DNA of 64,000 bases, taken from assembly GCF_901709675.1 (NCBI RefSeq), contig NC_051096.1:2879001-2943000 (forward strand), read 5' to 3'. The translations under genes were made by a program, and so were the position numbers. The DNA is from Syngnathus acus. Lineage: Eukaryota; Chordata; Actinopteri; Syngnathiformes; Syngnathidae. How positions within the stretch are numbered: position 1 is the first letter of the stretch; each line of letters starts with the position of its first letter. Of this stretch, positions 39,301-51,700 are shown one piece after another. The notes under the pieces were generated by a model. It did not search any database. It was not told the DNA's origin and saw nothing but the letters and a program-made list of their open reading frames with translations.

Positions 39301-42300
39301 TCTGAACACATTGATTTGGTTTGCAAAAGATCCATGAAAACGCTAGGTATCTTACGAAAAGTTTGTCCCTTGGTCCATCCGTCTGCTCATCTCACTCTGT
39401 ATTATAGTTTCCTCTTTCCTTTACTCAATTACTGCAACATAGTCTGGGCAGCTACATATCCAACATACCTCAGCAAATTACTCATCATACAAAAGAAGTT
39501 CCTAAAAATGATCTCTTTTTCAAATAGATATGAACCATCGGCACCATTGTTTAGAAACTATTCATTACTGCCAATTGATAAAGTAAATATTCATCAAACC
39601 TGTCTACTCACCCATAAATATATATACAGGAAACACTGTCTTCCAGCCACTTTTCATAATTTCTTCGCATTTGTATCGGAATTACATTCTTATCCTACAA
39701 GACAGGGGGACAATCTCCACCCACCGTCCTGTCGAACATCACGCCATCAATACAATATCCATTTTAGAGGGCCCTCACTCTGGAATGAGCTACCAATCCA
39801 TATTCGATCCATATCTTCACAGGTTGCTTTTAGAAAGCACCTGAAACACCACCTTCTCCACTCATGATCCTACCAGTCCAAAATTACTCCACCGCACTCA
39901 GCTGATCCATACTAAGAACATCAACTTAAACCACTATTTATACCCTGATTCTTCCTTGTTTTGTTATTTTCTGTTTGCAGTTCTTCTGCTTCCGCTCAGC
40001 TATTTTCTTACCTGGTGTTTTTTGATTGTTTCAACATCACTAAAGTGTCAAATTTTGTTTCTCTTGTTTCTCATTTTGTATAGTGTATTTGTTTATGTAT
40101 GTATACGTTCACTTTCGTATATATGCATATATAAATATGACGATTTAATATTTAGCTAGTTATGCTTGTGTTTATTCATTGATGTTTATTCATTTATATA
40201 TATATATATATATATTATTATTATTTTTTTTCTTTCTTAAACACTTGAATAATATTTGATGTCACAGCACTTTGTTTGTTGTGCACTTTGATTATACAGG
40301 AGTGGAGCTCCTTACAAGCCCTAGGCTTCGTCTCCCTCCCTGCACTGTTATTTGTTATAATAATATGTGCTAAACAATAAACTAAACTAAACTAAACTAA
40401 GACATCATCCGGTGCAACTAAGTGCATCGTATTGATCTTGAAAAACATTTGCTGGGCTCCTTTTACCGACGTTGGCTGAAAAACAAGCGATTAAACAATC
40501 GGAGTGTGCGCCTTTTAAGCCCGTGATGCAACACAACAAGGCTTTTCAAGCTCTCATTATTTGTCTTTGTCGTCATGACAACTCACTGTTATGCAAGCAC
40601 ATGGACAGCAAAAGCAGGGATGACGTCGTCTCGCTTCACAACACGCCTACTGACTGTCATCTGCAAGATATCCACTTGGGGCCACTCCTCATTGTTTTTC
40701 CTCTCGCAGTCCTGCCAGCCCTGGTGGACCGGCTGGGGGACAGCAAGGACCAGGTCCGGGAGAACAGCCAAGCGCTCATCCTTCGCTGCATGGAGCAGTC
40801 GGCCTCGCCCATGGTAAAGCTCTCGTTCGGCAAGCGCCCACATGAAGACGAACGCCTGACTCATTTGCAGAAGCCGTAAATCATTTCAATCAACAACATC
40901 TTCCGACCACTAACTGAATCTATTGGGTAAAAAGTGACCGAATGGTGGATTAGAATCTATTTTAAAAGGCATTTGAATATTACGACAGTGTTGGTCATTT
41001 GTTATATTTAGCTGTTATATTTTATGATCTTCCAAAAAATCATTTTGGTGATATAAAAAAAAAAAGCTTCACCGAGCGCCCTCTTTTGGCCTCCCCTGGT
41101 AGCGTCACAGTAGTTTGCATCTCCTGGCCATATGCGCTGCCAATTGTCACCAATGTGCGGCCGCTCTCTTAATCTTCTCAGAGACCGGCCGCAATTTTTT
41201 GCTCATTGCGCTCTCGTTGTCCCTGCAGTACGTTTGGGAAAGACTGGTGCCCGCCTTCAAACACAAGAACTTCCGCAGCCGAGAAGGACTCTGCCTTTGC
41301 CTCAGTGCCACGCTCAGCTCGTAAGTCGGATTTTTTTTAAATCACTTCTTGGGACGAGCACGATGTACTTGTCCCCCGCAGTTGTGTTGAAAGTATGTCA
41401 TGTTCCGTGGGCTCGCGTAGCGTCGCCCTCTGGGATGAATCCTTTTTAGTTTCTACCAAAATAAAAAAATCCGTTCTACAAAAGTCTGCCGCCTATTAAC
41501 AACCACTGGAGTCCTTACACGATCTCCTGGCCAGAATTGCCAAACATAACATCACCACCCCCTCCTCAGCTTCGAGACACTTTCACCACAAAGGCAGAAA
41601 CTTGCTGAGGCAGCATATTCTCCCCATTTCTTGTCGTTTATATCTCAGCTACTCACGCTAACTGCCGCCACATGATACTGCTGCCCTGCGTTACTCGAGC
41701 TGCTGCGCCTTGGCAGACAGCGGCGAACGAGTCATGGATGCTTCACAAAGAAAAGCGTTTTCTTCTTGGCGCTCAATGTGAAGCACAGAGAAACGCTTTG
41801 CAGATGTTTCTCACTAACTGTGTCACCTCACAGATGGAACACAGCGGCCTAGTAGAGTGGAGCCGCCGACGCTAGCGCCTTTATGCTAATAGTTTGCGGC
41901 GGCGTGCGAGCTGTCCAGTGAGCACCGTAAATCACTCGATGGGTTTATACCATTCTGATGACAAATATTTAAGAAATAAATAGGTCAAAATATGCAAACG
42001 TCATTTAAAAATGTAATAATAAATATTGAAATGGAAAAATGTGAGAATGTTTTCATTTCTATCATCGCCATTGTGTGTGTCGCAGATATGGCGCCCAGAC
42101 GTTGAGCCTGAGCAAGATCGTTCCTCATCTGTGCACTCTGACGGCGGACCAGAACCCTCAGGTCAGAGCGACAAAATGCCATGATGAGCGTTATTAGCAC
42201 CGAGTTGCGCTTTTTTTTTTTTGGGGAGGGGGGGGGGGCTGCTTACCAGTCCTTTTAGCCCCAAAGCTGAAATCTGCTGCCGTCATCTACCCGGTGATAA

Positions 42301-44172
42301 TCCACCCGCGCTCTGTCCCTACCAATCAGCGTCGTGGACGCCCGCCCCTCACTTGCCCCTTCGCAACGACATCCAGCCGTCCAATCGCAGCCGTGCAATA
42401 AAACCAGTAAAGGTTCCCTGCAGGGGTTTTTTTTCTAATGTGTTTTCCTCACAAGTGCACTTAAGGATGCCAGACTAAAAACAAAGATGGCAAGTGACAC
42501 AAACAAATGCCTAATGAAGGTCATCGACAAAACTTCACAATCACACTGTACACATTTTTTGTCTACAAAAAAAATACATGTTTTTTAACTCTTGACTAAA
42601 AAGTATTATGGGCGTCATGTTGAAACTTTGACAACCTCCTCGTTTCATGTCAATGACTCACTACCAAGCTCTGCAGTGCTCCTGTTTTGGTTAGCAAAGT
42701 ATTCACCAGCATGTCCGCTTGCCAACGCTAACCGCTCTGAATTGCTCTGTGCAGGTACGAGAGGCCTCCATCACAACCATAGTGGATATTTACCGGTACG
42801 TCGGCGAGAGGGTACGAGCCGACTTGGCGAAGAGAGGACTGCCTGCCGCGCGGTCAGTTGTTTTCTCACACGCACGCACAAGCGAGCGAGCACGAACCGT
42901 TCGCTCGGTCCCAGGCCATGCCATGCGCCACTCTGCCCTTCACAGAGACGCTTTTTGTCCCGAGCACAATGCTGACTGTCGCTGGTCGGGTTGAAGGAAA
43001 GGGCGGGGTGGGGGGTGACATGTGTCCTTTAGTCACGCTGCTTACACGGAGAGATGCATGACTTTAAAAAACGAAATGACACAGAAAAAGTGCAAAGACA
43101 AACAGTGTCAACTCTCAACTCATGCCGGGTTGAAGTTCCGCTGACGCTATCACGTATCAACTTGAAAAGCTTTGCATCGGATAAGGCCGAGAACAAGGAC
43201 GCCGCATCTTGCATTTTGAGCTTGTGTTGGAATCGGGAGTTGTCGATGATCGTTTGGAGGGCGGGGCTCATTTTGAGAACTTGTTCACATCTGCCAAACT
43301 GCTGCTTGTTGTCAAGTTGGCTGCCAAGTTTGCCGCAGACACGGATCACCGTTAGGCTGTCTGTAAATGTGGATTTGGGGATGAGGCAAACGTGAAGAAG
43401 GCACACGGGGTGAGGCGAGACACACATGGCTCTCCAGCCCCTCCCCCCTCTGTGTGTGTGCGTGTGTGTGGGGAGGTTATGTAAAGGGTAAGGCGATCTG
43501 CTGGCTGCTTATCACACGCACAAACCTTGGCTTGACTGTGCACCCCCCTAGCGTGATTGACACATCCAGAACGCATGTAGAACAGTAGGTGGTGCTTTGT
43601 TGCGTGTACGCTTCGCCCCCCCCCTTGCTTCCCCCCTCCCTTCGGAGAGCCACTGCACCATGTTGGATACAAAGAGCTGAAGAACGGAGCGAGTCACCGG
43701 CTCGGCGCCCGACGGGGGGAATTACGGAGCGCAAATCGGGAGCCCGTCCTCTGTTTGGCAATTGAATATGCAAACGCAAGGAGGTGGAATCCATTTCGCG
43801 CGTCGGAACACAAGCGGTGAGACGAGCGCGCCTCAGCCCCAGGCGTGTTGTGTTTCTATTTTTGTCATACATGTGCGAGCCGGCGGGGCGCCGTCCATCT
43901 TGTGTTGTCGACACACCCACCACGAGAGACGCTCACGTGCGACGCCCAGAGAAGCGAGAATAACAAACGGATCTGTTTCCCTGGGCTTAACCTTCCTTCT
44001 CTTCTCGCTCCAGGTTGCAGACCATCTTCGCTCGCTTTGATGAAGCTCTGAATTCGGGCAACATGGCTCTCAGCCCCAGTCACGGTCAGTGTCTCATTTT
44101 ATTTACTTGGCTGGGCGACGCCCACCATCTTGTTGAGTCATGTCAGGGAGATTTTCCTCTTGTCATGTGTGT

Positions 44173-44203
<31 letters not shown>

Positions 44204-45719
44204 GGGCTTGACAATGTGCTCTTGTGATTGTGTCGCCCAACTGCCATGTAATCGGACCTAACAGGATTAATGGTTTTGTGTGTGCGCGCAGCAGTACAGT
44301 GCGTGACCTTTCCTTTGTCCAAGTATAAATAGAATCCACGTTCAGTTTTTATTTTTATTGTTTTTATTTATTCACTACTATTTGATTATTTTTTTGGGAT
44401 ATTAACACAACAATTTTAGGTCTTTTTTTTTTTGTTAGAAAGCAAAACTTGAATACTTCTGCGTATTTCAAACGTCAAATTTGTTCGCCGAATGAATTAC
44501 ATCCTTGTTCCGGAGTTGTCGGCGTCTATATCGCAGCCTTCGCCTTGTTTACTCGCAGCGGCTGTTTTTGAAGATGCCGTCGCCGGTGGCAACTGGACGG
44601 AGACGGGGGGGCAGGCAGAGTGTGTTTACTTTGAACTCGGGCAGCTGCGTAGCTGCATATCGGCTCGCTCGGGTATTAACCGGCACGTGCGTCCAAATCG
44701 TTAGAATCCCAGCAGTACTGTACGGCACACCTTCGTTGAGGTATCGAGCTGAACCTGGCGAGAGAACGCCGTCATCGCCCTCTTCGAAAAAAGAAGTTGA
44801 CCCAGATCTCGTCACTTAGCCGGTCAGTCGGGTCGCCGCTTCTCCCGCCTGTCGCCTCCTCGTCCCCATTCGGCATGACGGATGCCGAAGGGAAGGAGGG
44901 CACGACAGCGAAGGAGGCGGCCCGGATTCGAGCAAGCTCCAGCCGTGGCTTTTGGGAAAGATGGCGGCCGTAAGCGCGTCTTGGTTAATCCCAGTTGTCG
45001 CTGGCACCCGGACAAAAGATGGCCATGGTGCGCTTTTCCACAAAAATCCGCTTAAGCTCACCACTAAAGTGGTGCCATATTTTTATGATTACGATTGTGC
45101 CGTGTTGTGTGAAAAGAAAAAGGATTTTCCGTTACGCTTCTTTTGCAGGATGTCTGCCAATGCATCCGCGCGTTCGTCGAATTGAATGTTATTTATCATC
45201 TTCCATGAAAGATTGATAGATTTGACGGATCTTTGGAAGAATTTGAAGATAACCACAATTTCTGTCAAAAATAAAAGCAATATAAATTTCCATGCTATAA
45301 AACCTCCGGATTTTATCGCCGCCTTTAAACCTTAAATGGCTCTCTGGAAAATAGCTTGGTTGTTGTTATTCAGAAAAAGTCAGTCTTGCGTCTTTTTTTT
45401 TTTTTCTGAAATGATAGCTGTCAGGCCACAAAAAACAAATCGACGTACAAGCCAAACACATTTGTCGCCTTGCAAAGTGACCGACCACAAGTAGCATCTT
45501 TCCTGGCCTGCATACTTTTGATGTTGACACTGACTTCGCTTACTTTGCGTCCACAGCACACACACACACACACATTTGCAGACAATCTCATTGTGCTCCA
45601 ATGCCTCGGCAGCGCTGCGAACGGAAAGCGTGACCCCGTTTCCAAGGCCTGGCGGGTTGCCAGGGGAAATCTGTGCTATGAATATTACGCTTTATTCCCC
45701 GTCGCCCTCAAATGATACC

Positions 45720-45750
<31 letters not shown>

Positions 45751-48700
45751 TAGTCTGTCACTATGAATCCAGGCTCATAATTTGTCAGGAGCGAGCAGGC
45801 AATGCTATTTTTCTTCTCGTGTTGATTGCGATGCATCCATTTTAGGTCTTTCAGAACAACGCATCCTTGTGATCGCAGCCGCTTATTAGTTTCACTGTGA
45901 TCTCACACGTCGTCACGGCAACCGTGTGTGTGTGCTTGTTGCCTGGTCCTTGCTCATCCTTACCACCCCCTCATTTCCTGTCTTTTTTTTTCTTCGCCCT
46001 TTGTCAACAATTGTGGGCGAGGGTCTGACGTGAGGAGAAAAGCCAGCAAACATTTTTTTATACATACATACAAAAAACGGGCACCTACATAATTGTGTCA
46101 CTCTTTGTCATTTGTTATTCCCCTCCAATCTTACGTCGAGACTGTTGCCTGTTGTGTGCTGTCAATGCTAATGAGGTTAGCTTAAATAGAAACTGACAGA
46201 AACCCTGTTAAAATTCCCTGCGTGCGTTCGCGTGTGCTGCCTCCGCACTGGCTGCAACGGGATGATGTCACCTCTCATCCCATTGGCTGTTCAAATGCTG
46301 GCCGAGAGCGAAGGGAGGGGACCGGGAGAGCGAGAGGAGGGAAAGAAAATGCCGGTGCTCGCAGGGGCGGAGGGCTTCTCTTTTTGGGGGGCCGCGTCGC
46401 TGTTAGCCCGGCGGTTTTTGTGAGGAGAGGGTCCGGCAGAAGGGGGGGCACCTGCCAGCGTGCCCACCTCTCTCCAGAATGAGGAAACTGATCTGTCAGC
46501 GCATCTGTGACTGTGAGTGTGGAGGCGGACCCGGGCGTTGTTTGCTTGCTCCTTTGAGGTTTTCATGCGCAGGTCAGCTAATGAATGAGCAAAGGTGCCG
46601 GCGGCTTCGGTGCATTTGTCGTCCTCCGTCTTCATTGTCACATGACTCCGGGCCAGCTAGCCCGATAACCGCCATCGTCTGTGTTATTGTTGCAATCATG
46701 TCACTGTCAAAATGGAGCCATTGATTTTTAGTATCGACATGCGTGAAGATGCGAAAAGACAAACTAACCGCTTTGGCCGTCCCCGCAGATCGAAGTTTCG
46801 ACGATGACGACAGTGTGGATGGGAACCGCTCGTCATCCTCGGGGTTCAAAGTCCCCAAAGTCCCGAAGAAGACTGCTGAGCCGGCGGCGGCCCGACGGCC
46901 CAGTGCTACCGGAAAGCTAGGTTAGCATGCCGCTCCTTTTGAAATACGACGCTTTCATTAGCTTTGACTTGGAAAACAATCAAGCGCCTTTCAACTTCTT
47001 CTTCCATGTAATTATTGTGCCCATATAGAATTGATCAAATGCCATGGATTGCTAAAGATTATTTCTCTTGAGCGCTTACCGGAATGCTAACGTGCTAACA
47101 CCCGGTGACATTGCAGGGTCCAAAGAAGCCGCCGGGGTTATGGACGAAGACAACTTTGTCAAAGCCTTCACAGATGTCCCAACTGTCCAGGTACATTGAC
47201 ATCTTCTCAAAAGAAGAAAAAAACCTTGTAGCCCTCGTTCAGGCTTTTGATTCTTAAAACAAACTCTTCTTTTAGATCTACTCCAGCAGAGATCTCGAGG
47301 ATAACCTCAACAATATCCGGGAGATCTGCTCCGATGACAAGCACGACTGGGACCAGCGGGCCAACGCCGTAAGGAATCGCCATCGCTGTTTGCCGGCCCC
47401 ACGTTTATTCTGGGGGTTGTTTTTGAAGGTGTTTAATTTTCATGTCATCAGATGAAGAAGATCCGCTCCCTGCTGGTGGCCGGCGCCACCTCCTACGACT
47501 GCTTCTACCAGCACCTCCGCCTCTTGGACGGCGCCTTCAAGCTCTCGGCGAAGGATCTCCGATCCCAAGTGGTCCGGGAGGCCTGCGTCACCGTGGCGTA
47601 GGTCTCACTCACCCGTTCGGTGTTATCGCAAAATCTAAAGATGCCGTCTGCACACGTAGACATCTCTCCTCCGTGCTGGGCAACAAATTTGACCACGGCG
47701 CCGAGGCCATCGTCCCCGTCCTCTTCAACCTCATCCCCAACTGTGCCAAAGTCATGGCCACCTCTGGCGTGTCAGCCATTCGCATCATTATAAAGGTACA
47801 TCAAATCGAAAAAAAGACGCTCCCAAAATACAAAATCAGTTCTAAAATTGTCGCTTTGCCGTCCGCTTCTTCCAGCACACTCACGTCCCGCGACTGATCC
47901 CCTTGATCACCAGTAACTGCACGTCTAAGTCGGTGGCCGTTCGGAGGTGAGACCACGTCGAGGTACTCGACCAAAATGACTTGAGCCTAATCCAAAATGG
48001 TGCTCGCCAGGCGCTGTTATGACTTCCTGGACCTTCTGCTGCAAGAGTGGCAGACGCATTCGCTAGAGAGGTGAGCGGGGGGGGCCACATGGGCAAAAGT
48101 TTTGGGACACCTCGCCAGCTCACACAGGATTTGGAACATTTTTACTGTGCTATATTATAAGCGGGATTCTTTTTACATAATTAACTCACAACCCTCCATT
48201 GCAGGCACACGGCTGTTTTAGTGGAAAGCATCAAGAAGGGAATTCGAGACGCCGACTCAGAGGCGCGCGTCGAAGCCCGCAAGTAAGCCACGCTCGGAAA
48301 TGTTTTGGTTCGAGGAAACCCGAGTCCTCATCATGTCATCATCTGTTTACCCGCTTCTGCTTCAGGGCGTACTGGGGTCTGAGGAACCACTTCCCGGGCG
48401 AGGCGGACGCGCTTTACAACTCTCTGGAGCCGTCGTACCAGCGCACCCTGCAGTCGTGCCTGAAAAGTTCGGGCAGCGTGGCCTCGCTGCCTCAAAGCGA
48501 CCGCTCGTCGTCGTCTTCGCAGGAGAGCCTCAAGTAAAGCAGAAAATACATTTGAGCAAAACTTCTTTAAATGGGACCAAAATATTTGCTTGCTTAAAAT
48601 GAATATTCTCTTGCTCGCACAGTCGGCCGCTGTCTTCGAAATGGTCGGCAGCTCCGGGGCGAGGTGAGTCCACATGCACATTTGCCGATGCAACACACAC

Positions 48701-51700
48701 ACACACACACACACGCGGAGAACATCATCCCTTTCATTGTCACGCTCTTTTACATCCCATCTATTTATTTTTGTACGGTGATTCCTGCACGTGTTTGGAT
48801 TTTTTTTTTTTGTCATGACCTTCACCCCACTGCTCCCCCTCCCCACCCCGGCCGGCACCCCAACAGTCTGTGCGGGTTCAAAAGGCAGCGGGTCGTTGTC
48901 GGCGGCCTCCCTGCAGCGCTCCCGCAGCGACGTGGACGTGAACGCCGCCGCCGTGGCCAAGCAGCGGCACGCGGCGCCGACGCCAAAGGGGCCCAGCCGC
49001 CTGCCCCCCGGCTCCTACGCCTCACTGGGTAAGGGCGGCTGTCAATCAAGGCGGCGGCCAATCGGAGAGCAGCCGGGGGACGACACGAGAGCTCCTCGTT
49101 TGCTGTTGTTTCCTCCATTTCCTGACGCTTGCGCTTTGCATGCCAAAGTCACGCGGTTGGAATCATTTGTGCGTTCCTGCTCGCCGAGTCGCTAAATGCA
49201 GATTTCAGTGTTTCAGTGCATGTTTGAACATCTATGACACGATCTCCACCAAAGTTACTAACTCGCACTTCTCCTTTCTCTTCTCCACTTTCATTCCTTT
49301 CATGTTTTTTCTCCCTTGCGTTCACTTTTTTTTTTCAATTCTTCCTCCTTTCCTCGTTTCCTTTCCATCCTCCTCCCTCGCTCCTGTAAAGATGATGCCT
49401 CTGATAAAACGGATGGTAAGATCATCTCTTTCTCCTTCCGCCTCTTCTTCCCTTCACCCACTCCAACTCCCTTTGTGTGACTGCACAGCGCCGCCTGCTG
49501 TTAATCATTCACACTTGCGTCCTAATTCACATCATTGACTCGAATTACAATCGGGGCTCGGAAACGTTGTTTGTCACATTAATTCCATTCGCGCTAACGC
49601 TAAGCGTAATCTGTCCATGTTGGCACGTGTGTGATTCAAGCGTGTTGCCTCCTTGCAGGTCGCGTGCGGACCAAGCAGCCCTTGACCGCCGCCAGCAGCG
49701 TCTCCGCCCAGGTGGACTCGAGGGGACGCAGCCGCACCAAAATGGTCTCCCAGTCGCAACGTACGTCACCTTCGTCACGGCGCATCTCTCAAAGTGTGAA
49801 AGTGGCAACGTGTGTGTGTGTGTTTTTGGTGGGGTCACTTTTTGTATCTGTTAGGCTCACGGCAGTGGCCATGTTTTTGTGCCTTCAGGTTCCGACGAAT
49901 CCGATTGCACACCAGGTATTTTGTGAGAGTGGGTGTCGGATACACAATGTCAAAATGTGTGTGTTTTGCTGTGTGTGGGAATAGTGGCCCACACGCTAAG
50001 CTCTCATTCAGGTGTTTTTGTGCAAACGAGTGTAATAAATGATCAGATTTATCATTCAAATCTTTTTTTTTTTTTAATATCAATTCAGTGGAACCTCTGA
50101 GGTCCCATAAGAAACTGTTCATATGGATTAAGATAGGGCATAAGGTTCAACCACTATTTTTTTTTTTTTTTTGAAAAAAGTAGATGTATGTTAACCATGT
50201 TTTTTATCTTATTTTTTTTTGAATTTTTTTTCTCTACTTTTATGTTTGCTTCTGGTTATTTAGAGAATTTTTGTATGTTAACCATGTTTTTTTATCTTAT
50301 TTTTTTTAGAATTATTTTTCTACATTTATGTTTGCTTCTGGTTTTTTAGAGAATTTTTGTAATAGATCAACCACTGCCCGTTGATTTTATTTTATTTTTT
50401 TAAAACAGCTATTTTGTTTTACATATTTTTGCGCATTTCACTTTAGAGGTTCCACTCTGTTTGTGCGTGTGTTTTTTTGCATGCAATGTTTCACTACCGA
50501 GCTTTGGTGCGGAACACACAAACATGGTTCCAAACTCTCCGAGCAGCTTTAGCCAGTTAGCCAAATGGACCAACTGGACCGTCCGCTCATCGTGCATGTT
50601 CAAGTGTCTTTATTTTTTTTTCCTCATGGTGTGGACCAGCTTCGCTTCGATGTCCCGACACGCACTACTCGCCCTCCTCCTCCCATCCAGCTCTACCATT
50701 TTGTGGCCTTCTCATTGTTATTCTTATGAAATTCAACCGTACCACGGAGGCGCGTTCTGAGCATTTCCCATCTTGTGTTCCAACCTCATCATTCACCTTA
50801 GTTTAATCTGCTGTCCCCCCCCCTTCCCTTCCCTCGCCCCCTTCCGCGGCTCAGGATCTCAGTCAGCTACCCCCGCCGGTGGTAAGAGCCTTAATGCCTC
50901 CTTGTTGTCCTTATTAGCCACTTTTCTACCAAGCATTGATAGTCACCTCAAGCTCGTCCTCTTCCTCACAACCCGGACAGTGCATGCTGGGGTGCTCATA
51001 GGGATCACTTACCACTGGGCAAATCGGGGTGGCAAAAATGAAACATTATTCACCAGGTGACAATTGATGCATTCTGTTGCTAACCAAAACAGCAGCCCCA
51101 AATTAGTGGCGGAATGCCTTGTGTGTGTCTGTGTGGCAACCGTCCTCATTTGTCTTGTTTTCCTGGCTGACGAAAAGTTGGCTTGCACTCGTGACGTGAT
51201 GGGCACATTACTATCAGTATTATTGATTTGCGTTCACCTAACTCGATGTCCTTTCTTCCTAAAGCGGGAAGCCGCAGCGGCTCGCCCGGCCGCGTGCTGA
51301 CCACCACGGCGCTCAGCACCATGAGCTCGTCGGCCCACCGGGTGCTACCAGGGACCGCCGGGGACGGGCGCAGGAGGAGCCGCATCCCTCGAAGCCAGGG
51401 CTGTTCCAGAGATTCTTCCCCCACCCGCTTGTCAGTCGGTGAGTGCCAGAAACAATTTTTTATTATTAGCTAATATGGCCGTTGTATCCCCAGCGTGAGC
51501 ATTATTCAGACTGAAATCTCAAGTCAAATCTGTCCAAAAAAACGTCTTTTCTGGGATCTCAAAAAGTTTGCACACCCTCCCGCTCCCTGTCTGCCCTCCT
51601 TTCTCTTTCCACCTCCCGCTTCACCAGCTCCCTCCAGCTTGAGTTCCGTCTACAACGGCGCCAGCAGAGGAGGTAAGGCTGTACCCCGGAACCGCCTCGC

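Noticed and set aside
44877-45015. possible further alternative first exon of clasp2 (ATGACGGATGCCGAAGG...)
   Set aside because: The only convenient donor (GCC|GTAAGC) is phase 0, whereas the next exon needs phase 1, and no human isoform start resembles it.
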